DNA of 64,000 nt from Flavobacterium sp. MDT1-60 (GCF_014844035.1 NZ_CP062159.1:868001-932000); one strand, 5' to 3'; numbered from the stretch's first letter, positions 51,691-59,628 are shown. Program-made: numbers and translations. Notes: generated from the sequence alone by a model not told the origin.

Positions 51691-52848
51691 CTAATAGCTC
51701 ATCTCAACAATAGATTTTACTTTATCTAAAGTCACTAATTGATTTTCGCCTAAACCTTTCCAGTTTCTTTCATCAAAACGTTTTACAATAAAATCAGCTG
51801 TTTCGTGATAATCGTTTGTGTATTGCGAAAGTTTAGTGTCCATTCCCATTGTATGAAAAAATTCAACGGTTTTATTGATCGCTTCTTTCGCCACTTCATC
51901 ATCAGAACCCGTTAAGTTGAAAATTCTTCTTCCGTATTGTGCTAATTTTCCTTTTTTAGTGTCGAACATTACTTTGTATAAACTTGGGCCAATAATCGCC
52001 AAAGTTCTGGCGTGATCAATACCGTATAAAGCGGTTAATTCGTGTCCAATCATATGAGTTGCCCAATCAGAAGGAACGCCTTTTTGAATTAATCCGTTTA
52101 AAGCCATAGTACAACTCCACATAAAATTTGAAGCCAAAGCATAATCGGCTGGATTCTCAGCTACTTTTGGTCCGACTTCAATTAACGTCTGCAAAATTCC
52201 TTCAGCAATTCTGTCTTGTAAAAAACCTTCATGCGGATACGTTAAATATTGCTCCATTACGTGTGTATAAGCATCGACAACGCCATTTTGTAATTGTCTT
52301 TTTGGTAACGAAACAATAACTGTTGGATCGCAGATAGAGAATTTTGGAAATAATGCGCTACCACCAAAAGCTAGTTTTTCCTGAGTTGCTGCAATAGTAA
52401 CAACAGAACCAGAATTCATTTCGCTTCCCGTAGCCGGCAAAGTCAAAACAGTTCCAAAAGGCAAAGCGTTTTCTTTAATCAATATTCGTTTTTGTAAAAT
52501 ATCAATCGGATTTCCTTCAAAATGAACGGCAGCTGAAATAAATTTCACACCATCAATAACAGATCCGCCGCCAACAGCCAGAATAAAATCGATTTTTTCG
52601 GCTTTAATTACTTCTACGGCTTTCATTAAAGTCTCAAAATGTGGGTTAGGTTCTATTCCGCCAAATTCTATAATATTAAAACCTTTTAAATTGTTGATTA
52701 CTTGTTCGTGAACGCCATTTTTAAAAATACTTCCACCGCCGTAAGCCAATAATATTTTAGCGTCTTTTGGAACTAAAGTAGAAAGTTTTTCAATTTGTCC
52801 TTTTCCGAAGATTAAATTCGTCGGATTGTATAATTCGAAGTTTAACAT
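51691..52848 (-). CDS. Iron-containing alcohol dehydrogenase, YqhD-like aldehyde reductase
   Basis: A 385-residue group III metal-dependent alcohol dehydrogenase. The nucleotide site includes LLAYGGGSIFKNGV and VGGGSVIDG. The metal-binding His/Asp blocks are NGVVDAYTHVMEQY and the WATHMIGHELTALYGIDHA region. Sequence runs parallel to E. coli YqhD through nearly the whole length (IEFGGIEPNPHFETLMKA, LTLPATGSE). YqhD uses NADPH to reduce short aldehydes such as acrolein and methylglyoxal products. It is adjacent to a DJ-1/PfpI protein and a LysR regulator, which fits detoxification of reactive aldehydes. The substrate here is inferred. Confidence 0.92.
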   Translation of the reverse strand: MLNFELYNPTNLIFGKGQIEKLSTLVPKDAKILLAYGGGSIFKNGVHEQVINNLKGFNIIEFGGIEPNPHFETLMKAVEVIKAEKIDFILAVGGGSVIDGVKFISAAVHFEGNPIDILQKRILIKENALPFGTVLTLPATGSEMNSGSVVTIAATQEKLAFGGSALFPKFSICDPTVIVSLPKRQLQNGVVDAYTHVMEQYLTYPHEGFLQDRIAEGILQTLIEVGPKVAENPADYALASNFMWSCTMALNGLIQKGVPSDWATHMIGHELTALYGIDHARTLAIIGPSLYKVMFDTKKGKLAQYGRRIFNLTGSDDEVAKEAINKTVEFFHTMGMDTKLSQYTNDYHETADFIVKRFDERNWKGLGENQLVTLDKVKSIVEMSY

Positions 52849-53010
52849 TTTTTTATTTTTTTTAGGTTCTGAGGTACTAAGATTCTAAGTTGCTAAGCTT
52901 TTTAAACTTAACATTTCAGAACCTTAGGAGCTCTTGTTATTTATTACTTAAATACTAAGCGCTAGGTTTTTAAAATCTTAGAGCCTTAGTCCCTTAGTAT
53001 TTTAGCATCT
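52849..53010. repeat. Gap with imperfect palindromic repeats between YqhD-like and DJ-1 genes
   Basis: AGGTTCTGA (about 52864) faces TCAGAACCT (about 52917), and TACTAAGCGCTAGG (about 52956) faces a CCTTAGTCCCTTAGTA-like segment (about 52984). There is no ORF. It is likely a dispersed repeat. Confidence 0.45.
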
Positions 53011-53772
53011 TTACTTTAATTTTTCTAATAATTTTCCAGCGACCAATTTAGATGATGCCGGATTTTGTCCTGTAATTAAAAGACCGTCTTCAACAGCATA
53101 AGGCTGCCAGTTTGGTCCTTTAGAGAATTTACCTCCGTTTGATGAAAGTGCATCTTCTAATAAAAACGGAACAACTTTGGTTAAACCAACGGCCTCTTCT
53201 TCTTCATTGGTAAAACCGGTAACTTTTTTACCTTTTACCAAATAATCACCATTTACTTTTACGTTTTTCAAAACAGCTGGAGCGTGACAAACAAAAGCAA
53301 CAGGCTTTTTGTGTGAGTAAAATGATTCGATTAAATCAATTGAGTTTTGATCTTCGACTAAATCCCAAAGCGGACCGTGTCCTCCAGGATAAAATACGGC
53401 ATCATAATCTTTTTGATTTACGGTAGAAAGTTTTAAAGTATGTTTTAGTTTTTCCTGTAAAGCTTTATCAGTATCAAAACGTTTGGTGTCTTCTGTAGCC
53501 GAAGCCGGATCAGCACTTTTTGGATCGATTGGTGGTTGTCCCCCAAGTGGAGAAGCGATTGTAATTTCGACTCCCTGATCTAATAACTCGTAATAAGGGG
53601 CAGCAAGTTCTTCTGACCAAAATCCTGTTTTTTCTCCCGTGTTGCCCAGCTTATCGTTACTGGTCACAACAAATAATACTTTTTTCATGCCTTTTTTATT
53701 TGATTTTTGTGCAGTAGCTGTTATGCTGCTGGCAGTAAATGCTATAATTGCGAGTAATGCTATTTTTTTCAT
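53011..53772 (-). CDS. Secreted DJ-1/PfpI family protein
   Basis: A 253-residue protein with a Sec signal peptide (MKKIALLAIIAFTASSITATAQ). It then has a DJ-1/PfpI fold with the nucleophile elbow AFVCHAPA carrying the catalytic Cys, the Glu-containing start GFWSEELAAPYYELL, and the YPGGHGPLWDL block. The layout resembles Hsp31/glyoxalase III-like members, which convert methylglyoxal or protect proteins from glycation. Export from the cytoplasm is unusual for the family. The gene is upstream of the aldehyde reductase on the same strand and divergent from a LysR gene. Confidence 0.88.
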   Translation of the reverse strand: MKKIALLAIIAFTASSITATAQKSNKKGMKKVLFVVTSNDKLGNTGEKTGFWSEELAAPYYELLDQGVEITIASPLGGQPPIDPKSADPASATEDTKRFDTDKALQEKLKHTLKLSTVNQKDYDAVFYPGGHGPLWDLVEDQNSIDLIESFYSHKKPVAFVCHAPAVLKNVKVNGDYLVKGKKVTGFTNEEEEAVGLTKVVPFLLEDALSSNGGKFSKGPNWQPYAVEDGLLITGQNPASSKLVAGKLLEKLK

Positions 53773-53788
53773 AGTTTTAAATTTTCAT

Positions 53789-53838
53789 CAAATTTACTGT
53801 TTAAGTGATATTTGTAAAAATAAAATAAACTATGTTTG
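53789..53838. promoter_or_regulatory. Divergent promoter region between the DJ-1 and LysR genes
   Basis: On the minus strand TAAATTTG (53789-53796) is a -7 box for the DJ-1 gene, and on the plus strand TATGTTTG (53831-53838) is one for the LysR gene. An inverted pair TTTAC (53793-53797) and GTAAA (53813-53817) lies between them, of the size and position of a LysR binding site. Confidence 0.45.
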
Positions 53839-53857
53839 TAATAAATATATTTATATC

Positions 53858-54763
53858 ATGGTAAATCTGGAATGGTACAGAACATTTAAAGCAGTTTATA
53901 AAAATGGAAATTTTTCAGTTGCTGCAAAAGAATTGTTTATGAGTCAACCTGCTGTAAGTCAGCAAATATCAATGTTGGAGGCGCATGTTGGTTATAAATT
54001 ATTTAACCGAAAGTCAAAAGGGGTCGAAGCAACCGAATACGCTAAGTTACTCAATAATTTAATTATTGATGCACTCGATCGATTAGAAAATGTTGAAAGC
54101 GGTTTTAGGGCCAAAGCGGAAGATTCTAAACGATTAATATCGATTGGAGTGTCCAAGGATTTGTTTAATTGTTTTGCAAGTACACTAATCTCCAAATTTG
54201 ATTTAATTGATTTTACTTTTGCAGAAGATGATGTCCTTTTTTCTCTTGTCAATGCTAAAAAACTCGATTTTGCTATCATAACGAAGAGGTTTGATACGTT
54301 TGACACGATTTATGAAATCATCGGAAAAATTAAACTGGTTGTAGTTGGCTCAACAAATTTAGATGTAACTGATTTTCGTCAAAAATTAAAATCAGATAAC
54401 GCGGTCGAAATAGAGCAGTGGCTTAATGATCAAAAGTGGTATAGCCATGATGCCCGAATTCCACATGTTAAATTGTTTTGGCTCCATGCCTTTAATAAAA
54501 AGAGGCCTGCAATAGTACCTAATTATATCATTCCGTCAGAATCTGAGATGTTAGAAATGCTGTCAAGAAATTCAGGAATCGCCATAACATGGAATTGTAA
54601 TTCAAGAAAATATATTAAAGAGAATAAATTGCAATTGTTGTGGAATAGTTTTCACGTACCAGAGGAATATGTGTATTTGTTGAGTGCAAAAAACAATAAT
54701 CTGAATTCTTTTTTTGAAACTATTGCTAAAGAATTAAAGTTATTTTTTGGGAATAGGATGTAG
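53858..54763 (+). CDS. LysR-type transcriptional regulator
   Basis: A 301-residue protein. The N-terminal winged helix is LysR-type (LEWYRTFKAVYKNGNFSVAA then SQPAVSQQISMLEAHVGYKL, residues 3-50), followed by the linker helix and a substrate-binding domain that looks divergent. ATG at 53858 (MVNLEWYRTF) is chosen; the in-frame extension upstream has no coding character and overlaps the divergent gene. It is divergent from the DJ-1/YqhD pair with 85 bases between starts, the classical layout for regulating the neighbour. The inducer is unknown. Confidence 0.92.
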   Translation: MVNLEWYRTFKAVYKNGNFSVAAKELFMSQPAVSQQISMLEAHVGYKLFNRKSKGVEATEYAKLLNNLIIDALDRLENVESGFRAKAEDSKRLISIGVSKDLFNCFASTLISKFDLIDFTFAEDDVLFSLVNAKKLDFAIITKRFDTFDTIYEIIGKIKLVVVGSTNLDVTDFRQKLKSDNAVEIEQWLNDQKWYSHDARIPHVKLFWLHAFNKKRPAIVPNYIIPSESEMLEMLSRNSGIAITWNCNSRKYIKENKLQLLWNSFHVPEEYVYLLSAKNNNLNSFFETIAKELKLFFGNRM

Positions 54764-54767
54764 ATTT

Positions 54768-54878
54768 TTAGCCACGAATTTCATTAATTCGCACAAATTT
54801 TAGGAAAAACCGCCTTCAATTAATTTGTGGAAATTAGTGAAATTGTTTCGCCTGTTCGCTATCACTCGGGTCGTGGCG
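54768..54878. repeat. Interrupted palindromic repeat between LysR and nadD
   Basis: GCCACGAATTTCATTAATT near 54769 faces AAATTAGTGAAATT near 54831 and CGTGGC near 54872. The right arm is split by about 20 extra bases (GCCTGTTCGCTATCACTCGG). The outer GCCACGAATT matches the palindrome at 31380. Confidence 0.5.
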
Positions 54879-54885
54879 AACTTTT

Positions 54886-55467
54886 TTATTTCTTATAAAA
54901 ATTATTGTGATCAATATATTCCCAAACCTTAGGAGGCAAAAGGGGCTGTATGTTTTTTCCCTTTTTAATGTTGTTTCGAATAAAGGTCGAAGAAATCTCC
55001 ACAACCGGTGCATCAATAATATGCACTTTTGGATGCGATTTTAATTCGATATTTTCTGCTTCTTCAGAAATGCGAGGATAAACATAAATTTCATAATGGT
55101 CTAAAATCACTTCGTAGTTTTTCCATTTGTGAAGCGTTTTTAAATTGTCTTCGCCCATAATCAAGGAGAATTCATTATTTGGATATTTCTCCTGCAAATG
55201 AACTAAAGTATTCACTGTGTAATTCGGCTGAGGCAATTTAAACTCGATATCTGAGGGTTTTATCTTCGGATAATCTTGTGTTGCCAGGTAAACCATTTCA
55301 AGACGCTGATGATCGTCTAATAAAGTCGCTTTCTTCTTTAACGGATTATGAGGCGTAACGACCATCCAAACCTGATCTAAATCGGCGAACTCAGCCATAT
55401 GATTGGCAATAATCAAATGACCAACATGAATGGGATTGTACGTTCCGAAATAAAGGCCTACTTTCAT
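54886..55467 (-). CDS. nadD: Nicotinate-nucleotide adenylyltransferase
   Basis: A 193-residue enzyme that joins nicotinate mononucleotide and ATP to make deamido-NAD, a step of NAD synthesis. The nucleotidyltransferase signature GTYNPIHVGH (about 8-17) and the C-terminal ISSTFIRNNIKKGK, which is the ISSTxIR motif of this family, are both clear. It is the last gene of an apparent operon with yicC, gmk and a four-helix-bundle gene. Confidence 0.96.
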   Translation of the reverse strand: MKVGLYFGTYNPIHVGHLIIANHMAEFADLDQVWMVVTPHNPLKKKATLLDDHQRLEMVYLATQDYPKIKPSDIEFKLPQPNYTVNTLVHLQEKYPNNEFSLIMGEDNLKTLHKWKNYEVILDHYEIYVYPRISEEAENIELKSHPKVHIIDAPVVEISSTFIRNNIKKGKNIQPLLPPKVWEYIDHNNFYKK

Positions 55468-55499
55468 ATTTGAAGTAACTAGTAATTAGTAAAAAGTGA

Positions 55500-55865
55500 T
55501 TAGTCTTTTAGTGTCTTAGAAAAAGCGTTAATCATTTTTGATTCTTCTTCAATTTGATTTAAGATTTCTTTGTAAAGAGTTTGACTAGTTATAAAGCCAA
55601 GATCATTTGCAATTAGTAATTGAGTTTCAATTTCGAATAATGAGCCTCTGGAAATATTTAAAAAATGGCTAAAAGATTTATCCGTATTTCTGCCATAACC
55701 TTCTGCTATATTTGAAGGAATCGATACCGAAGCTCTTTTTAATTGACTAGTTAAAGCAAATAATTCTTCTTTAGGGAATGATTTTACTAATTGATAAGTC
55801 AGAGAGACAATTTTAATTCCTTTCTGCCAAATCAATAAATCTTTATAAGATCTTATTTCGCTCAT
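55500..55865 (-). CDS. Four helix bundle protein (23S rRNA IVS-like)
   Basis: A 121-residue helical protein beginning YKDLLIWQKGIKIVSLTYQL and containing RASVSIPSNIAEGYGR, the signature of the four-helix-bundle family first seen in proteins encoded in 23S rRNA intervening sequences. It also occurs as scattered free genes in Bacteroidetes, often beside housekeeping genes. Members oligomerise and some bind RNA or associate with defence or retron elements, but no function is certain. It lies between nadD and gmk, with short gaps of 32 and 24 bases, so it probably is co-transcribed. Confidence 0.87.
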   Translation of the reverse strand: MSEIRSYKDLLIWQKGIKIVSLTYQLVKSFPKEELFALTSQLKRASVSIPSNIAEGYGRNTDKSFSHFLNISRGSLFEIETQLLIANDLGFITSQTLYKEILNQIEEESKMINAFSKTLKD

Positions 55866-55889
55866 TTTCTACTACTTACTAATTACTCT

Positions 55890-56462
55890 TTACTTAGAAA
55901 CAAAGTCTTTTACCAATTGATACGCTTCTTCTTTAGCAGTATCTAAATCGTAGTTTTTGATAATAGTATCAAATTGTGGTGCTGTTGCTAATTCTACAGA
56001 AGCTTTTGCAATTCGCATATTGATTTTGTCATCACTTTCAGTAGAGCGTTGTTTTAAACGGCGCTTTAATTCATCAACACTAGGAGGTTTTACAAATACG
56101 GCTAAAGTTTGTTCCGGGAATTTATGTTTAATACGCAATCCACCGGCAACATCAATGTCAAAAATCACGTTTTTTCCTAAAGCCCAGATTCTTTCAATTT
56201 CAGCTTTTAAAGTACCGTAAAAATTATCGCGGTACACTTCTTCCCATTCCAGGAAATCTTCGGCTTTAATGTGTTTTTTGAATTGTTCTAACGAAATAAA
56301 ATAATAATCTTTTCCGTGTTCTTCTTCTCCGCGTGGGTCGCGTGAAGCCGCTGAGATCGAAAATTCTAAATTTAAATCTTCTTTCCCAAGTAAATGCCTT
56401 ACTATAGTTGTTTTTCCTGATCCTGACGGTGCTGAAAAAACAATTAATTTTCCTTTGTTCAT
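55890..56462 (-). CDS. gmk: Guanylate kinase
   Basis: A 190-residue kinase that phosphorylates GMP to GDP with ATP. The P-loop APSGSGKTT (about 10-18) is followed by the GMP-binding region SAASRDPRGEEEHGKDYYFI, where the usual TTR is AASRDPR, and DFLEWEEVYRDNFYGT. The length is normal. Its neighbour yicC is often linked to gmk in bacteria. A repeat-like AGCTTATGGCTTATTGC stretch fills the 91-base gap to yicC. Confidence 0.96.
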   Translation of the reverse strand: MNKGKLIVFSAPSGSGKTTIVRHLLGKEDLNLEFSISAASRDPRGEEEHGKDYYFISLEQFKKHIKAEDFLEWEEVYRDNFYGTLKAEIERIWALGKNVIFDIDVAGGLRIKHKFPEQTLAVFVKPPSVDELKRRLKQRSTESDDKINMRIAKASVELATAPQFDTIIKNYDLDTAKEEAYQLVKDFVSK

Positions 56463-56553
56463 TCTTTATGCTTTAGGCTTTAAGCAGTACGCTTTAAGCT
56501 TTTAATTGATGTCGTTATTTAGCTTATGGCTTATTGCTTATAGCCTATAGCGT

Positions 56554-57414
56554 TTACAATACATTCAAAACTTGTTCCTTAATCTTCTCCAATTCATCTT
56601 TCATCATCACCACCAATTTCTGCATTTGAGCATGATTTGATTTAGATCCCATCGTATTGATTTCACGCCCCATTTCCTGAGTAATGAAACCTAATTTACG
56701 GCCATTAGCTTCAGTACCTTTAATAGTTTCTAAGAAATAGTCTAAGTGATTTGTCAAACGCACTTTTTCTTCTGTAATATCAAGTTTCTCTAAGTAGTAA
56801 ATCAATTCCTGTTCGAAACGATTTTCATCCACATTTACTTTCAATTCAGAAATGGCAGTTTGCAAACGATCTTTTATGGCCTGAACACGTTCCGGATCAA
56901 GTGCTAAAGCGTCGTTCATATATTGACGGATATTTCCAATTCGAAGATTAAATTCTTTTTCAAGCGATTCGCCTTCGTCTTTTCTAAAATTCAAAATATT
57001 TTGTAAAGCTTCCTCAATGATAACCTGAATCTGATCCCAATCGTTTTCATCGATTTCTTCGCGCTCTGTTTTTAGTGTATCAGGCATACGAACAGCCATT
57101 TTCATTAGTTCCGTTTCGTCCGCATCAGGGTAAACTTCTTTAAGTTGTGCGATGTAATTTTTTACAACAGGAACGTTTACTTTCGTCGAAGTTTGTTCAG
57201 AAGTGCTTTCAATGTAAATTCCGAAATCAATTTTCCCTCTCTCCAGTTTAGTTGAGATTTGAGTTCTTAAACCTAATTCCATCTCACGATAAAGAGAAGG
57301 CATTCTAACGTTTAAATCTAAACCTTTGCTATTTAAGGATTTTACTTCTACAGTGATTTTTTTTGTAGGCAATTGCAAAGAAGCTTTGCCGAACCCTGTC
57401 ATAGATTGTATCAT
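56554..57414 (-). CDS. YicC family endoribonuclease-like protein
   Basis: A 286-residue protein of the YicC/YloC family. The N-terminus MIQSMTGFGKASLQLPTKKI and the block EVKSLNSKGLDLNVRMPSLY are diagnostic. The C-terminal DUF1732 part contains LDYFLETIKGTEANGRKLGF and QEMGREINTMGSKSNHAQMQ. E. coli YicC is reported as an endoribonuclease. ATG at 57414 is chosen; the upstream in-frame extension to 57615 runs through the GC-rich repeat and is not coding. A -7 box (57434-57441) lies just before it, giving a leader of about 14 bases. It precedes gmk in the operon. Confidence 0.93.
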   Translation of the reverse strand: MIQSMTGFGKASLQLPTKKITVEVKSLNSKGLDLNVRMPSLYREMELGLRTQISTKLERGKIDFGIYIESTSEQTSTKVNVPVVKNYIAQLKEVYPDADETELMKMAVRMPDTLKTEREEIDENDWDQIQVIIEEALQNILNFRKDEGESLEKEFNLRIGNIRQYMNDALALDPERVQAIKDRLQTAISELKVNVDENRFEQELIYYLEKLDITEEKVRLTNHLDYFLETIKGTEANGRKLGFITQEMGREINTMGSKSNHAQMQKLVVMMKDELEKIKEQVLNVL

Positions 57415-57433
57415 ATAATTGAGAATAAAGGCG

Positions 57434-57441
57434 CAAAGATA
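57434..57441 (-). promoter_or_regulatory. Probable promoter of the yicC-gmk operon (-7 box)
   Basis: TATCTTTG on the minus strand matches TAnnTTTG exactly, 20 bases before the ATG. Confidence 0.55.
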
Positions 57442-57551
57442 ATTAAAACTTTGCAGTGTTGCGCTGTAATTCAGTAAAGTGTGAAATGTGAAATGGCGTA
57501 AGGCTTTTTTTGCCGGGGATATATAAGAAGTTACACAGTTTTTAAGGCTAG

Positions 57552-57667
57552 TTTGGGCGTGACCGTATTTACAAAAGGCGCTATGCAGCAAACGCTTATG
57601 GCGCGCCTTTCGCAAATACGGTCGGGCTATCCGCGCTACTTCGGTAGCCAGCTCCTATCCCTCACGC
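57552..57667 (-). other. GC-rich structured intergenic element (second copy type)
   Basis: Read on the minus strand, this starts GCGTGAGGGATAGGAG, passes a small hairpin GCTACCGAAGTAGC, continues GCGGATAGCCC, then forms a 21-bp stem (57603-57623 with 57561-57581, only two unpaired positions) around about 21 bases, and ends ACGCCCAAA. The order and spacing of these parts match the element at 8249-8367, although the stems are unrelated in sequence. It is much richer in G and C than its surroundings and holds no plausible ORF. Confidence 0.6.
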
Positions 57668-57711
57668 AACCCCCGGACTAAAATTTCATGGCTTGATTAA
57701 ATTGAAATAAT

Positions 57712-58062
57712 CTAACTCAAAGCCTTCATTACCTGCAATGTGACAGGCTGGCTGTTGCCAATAAAAATTTTCCCGTCAATAATAAAAACCGGACGGCTTA
57801 AAAAGGTGTAATGTTCCAGAATGTATTTTTTATAATCTTCCTCTGTTAACGATTGATTTTTCAAATCCATTGACTTGTACAGTTGCGCTTTTTTGCTGAA
57901 CAACGCTTCATAACTGCCAGCAAGCTGATACATTTCTTCAAGCTCTGCTTCCGTAATCGGATTTTGTCTGATGTCACGAAATTCCAGATTATGATTCGCC
58001 GGTAAGCCTTTTATGATTTTTCTACAGGTGTCGCAAGATGCTAAATAATATATTTTGTTCAT
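57712..58062 (-). CDS. ArsC/Spx-family protein (arsenate reductase-like)
   Basis: A 116-residue protein with the thioredoxin-like ArsC fold. It starts YYLASCDTCRKIIKGL, where CDTC supplies the redox cysteine and a second Cys of the CxxC type. SRPVFIIDGKIFIGN is the typical ArsC/Spx/YffB C-terminal block with its conserved Arg-Pro. Family members include arsenate reductases and the Spx regulators, and many Bacteroidetes copies have no assigned role. The residue pattern does not decide between them. It is divergent from a DinB-family gene. Confidence 0.87.
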   Translation of the reverse strand: MNKIYYLASCDTCRKIIKGLPANHNLEFRDIRQNPITEAELEEMYQLAGSYEALFSKKAQLYKSMDLKNQSLTEEDYKKYILEHYTFLSRPVFIIDGKIFIGNSQPVTLQVMKALS

Positions 58063-58138
58063 GATTTTTAAATTTAGTGACTACAAAGAAAATTCATTTG
58101 AAACTGAAAAATGCCTAATTTTAGAAAAAATTATAACT

Positions 58139-58594
58139 ATGAATTCAGTTTTTGAAGTACAAAAAACCATTAGAGAAATTCTTTTGAAGATTTTAGACAA
58201 TCATTCATTAGAACAGTTAAACAAAATCCCAACAGGATTTGGTAATAATTTAATTTGGAATATAGCACATTGTGTGTCTACACAACAAGTTTTAGTTTAT
58301 AAATTATCAGGTTTGCCAATGCTGGTTTCCGAAGATTTTATAAATAAATACAGAAAAGGAACCAAGCCGGAAGGCGATGTTTCGCAAGCAGAAGTAGATG
58401 AAATCAGAACTTTGCTCTCAACAACTTTAGATCAGGTTCAGAAAGATTTTGCTGATGGCATTTTTCAAAATTATACTGAATATACCACCAGTATGGGTTA
58501 CACTCTGAAGGATATTAAGGGAGCTTTGGATTTTAACAATTATCATGAAGGAATTCATACCGGAATAGTAATGAGTATTAGAAAGTTTGTATAA
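58139..58594 (+). CDS. DinB family protein (third copy)
   Basis: A 151-residue DinB-superfamily protein. The first metal-binding His is in IWNIAHCVSTQQVLVYKL (about residue 45), and the C-terminal HEGIHTGIVMSIRKF (about 137-151) carries the His pair. ATG at 58139 (MNSVFEVQK) is chosen; the 28-residue extension to 58055 would overlap the divergent ArsC-like gene. It converges on rlpA across a shared terminator. It is distinct in sequence from the pair at 12658 and 13184. The function is unknown. Confidence 0.85.
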   Translation: MNSVFEVQKTIREILLKILDNHSLEQLNKIPTGFGNNLIWNIAHCVSTQQVLVYKLSGLPMLVSEDFINKYRKGTKPEGDVSQAEVDEIRTLLSTTLDQVQKDFADGIFQNYTEYTTSMGYTLKDIKGALDFNNYHEGIHTGIVMSIRKFV

Positions 58595-58631
58595 ATAAAG
58601 AAATCCCGCTATAAGGCGGGATTTCTTTATT
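58594..58631. terminator. Bidirectional terminator
   Basis: AATAAAGAAATCCCGC (58594-58609) pairs with GCGGGATTTCTTTATT (58616-58631). It overlaps the stop of the RlpA-like gene on the minus strand (58627-58629). Confidence 0.85.
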
Positions 58632-59118
58632 CTATTATAGTCTCAATAGTGACTTTCATTGCACCGGAACCTTTGCTTCGGGTAATGTCCATAAAAGCTC
58701 TTTTTGAAAGGTCTAATTCGCGGGTTTTAACAAACGGGCCTCTGTCTGTTATTTTCACAATAACAAACTTTCCATTGGCTTCGTTTGTCACTTTTATTCT
58801 GGTTCCAAATGGAAGTTTTTTGTGCGCAGCGGTGTATTTATTGTTGTCAAATCTGCTTCCGTCTGCAGTTTTTCTGCCTGTAAATTTATCGGCATAATAG
58901 GAAGCATGTGCATTTTTTTTGTATGGTTTTAATTTTAAACCATTGTCTGTAAAAACAGAATCGATAGGTAAAGCGATTTGGCCTGTTTTGTTGTTTTTAA
59001 TAGTGTCCTGCGTAATTTTAGGCTCTGTTGACCTGACTTGTTGACTCATAACGTAAGTAACGCAACTTAAAAAAGTTATAGTAAATGCGCTGAGTAAAAT
59101 GTTTTTTTTAATTCTCAT
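58627..59118 (-). CDS. RlpA-like septal ring protein (DPBB domain)
   Basis: A 163-residue exported protein with an N-terminal membrane-type signal (NILLSAFTITFLSCVTYVMS). From about residue 70 it has a double-psi beta-barrel as in RlpA: ASYYADKFTGRKTADGSRFD, then AAHKKLPFGTRIKVTNEANG and VKITDRGPFVKTRELDLSKR. RlpA acts on peptidoglycan as a lytic transglycosylase in Pseudomonas. The LSC near residue 18 could also be a lipoprotein site. No SPOR domain is present in this short version. Confidence 0.9.
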   Translation of the reverse strand: MRIKKNILLSAFTITFLSCVTYVMSQQVRSTEPKITQDTIKNNKTGQIALPIDSVFTDNGLKLKPYKKNAHASYYADKFTGRKTADGSRFDNNKYTAAHKKLPFGTRIKVTNEANGKFVIVKITDRGPFVKTRELDLSKRAFMDITRSKGSGAMKVTIETIIE

Positions 59119-59169
59119 GGGTTATTCTTTTTCAGACTTGGGGAGTTTGTACAAATAATATGCCGAGAT

Positions 59170-59196
59170 AAAAAAAGCCCTATTTTAAGGGCTTTA
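59170..59196. terminator. Terminator of the four-TM membrane protein gene
   Basis: AAAGCCCT (59174-59181) pairs with AGGGCTTT (59188-59195). On the minus strand the stem is followed by TTTTTT, 10 bases after the stop of the 59206 gene. Confidence 0.8.
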
Positions 59197-59205
59197 ATTG
59201 GTTTT

Positions 59206-59628
59206 TTAGAACCATAGGTTCCAAGGAATTCTACTTAATATAAGTAATAATCCTAATCCGTAAAAAATAGCAAAAGTTTTAAACTTCGCTTCGCTATTAA
59301 TTAATTTTTTATGTTTTGACCAACCAATAGTGATCAGAATAATTGCTATAAGATTAATTATAGGGTGCTCTAATGAAGTCAATCGAAGTTCAGCATTAGA
59401 CATTTCTCCAAAAGCAGCTTTTCCAAGAGGAGAAACAAAATAAAGAATTAAACCAATCAATAATTGAGTGTGTGTCCCTATTAAGGCAAACAAAGAAATC
59501 TTTCGATCTTTGGCAGTAAACTCTTTTTTAGAAGTTAATCCTAAAATAGCATTTACAACTGCAATTAATAAAAGTAATAATGCCAGATAAGCCCATCCAG
59601 AATGGAATTTTTGTAGAAAATAATACAT
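59206..59628 (-). CDS. Four-TM membrane protein of unknown function
   Basis: A 140-residue integral membrane protein, starting MYYFLQKFHSGWAYLALLLL. There are about four hydrophobic segments (residues 13-30, 44-66, 88-103 and 117-136). Histidines at FHSGW, GTHTQ and LEHPI are placed so that they could bind haem, and similar small proteins are sometimes labelled cytochrome B-like, but no firm haem motif is seen. ATG at 59628 is preferred; the ORF extends to 59688 through a Cys-rich stretch with no support. It sits between the RlpA-like and TonB-receptor genes, and terminators flank it on both sides. Confidence 0.72.
   Translation of the reverse strand: MYYFLQKFHSGWAYLALLLLLIAVVNAILGLTSKKEFTAKDRKISLFALIGTHTQLLIGLILYFVSPLGKAAFGEMSNAELRLTSLEHPIINLIAIILITIGWSKHKKLINSEAKFKTFAIFYGLGLLLILSRIPWNLWF

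Noticed and set aside
53639..53857. N-terminal extension of the LysR gene
   Set aside because: It overlaps the divergent DJ-1 gene start and both promoters; the winged helix begins right after ATG 53858.
57415..57615. N-terminal extension of the yicC gene
   Set aside because: It translates the promoter and half of a structured GC-rich element; the family begins at MIQSMTGFGK.
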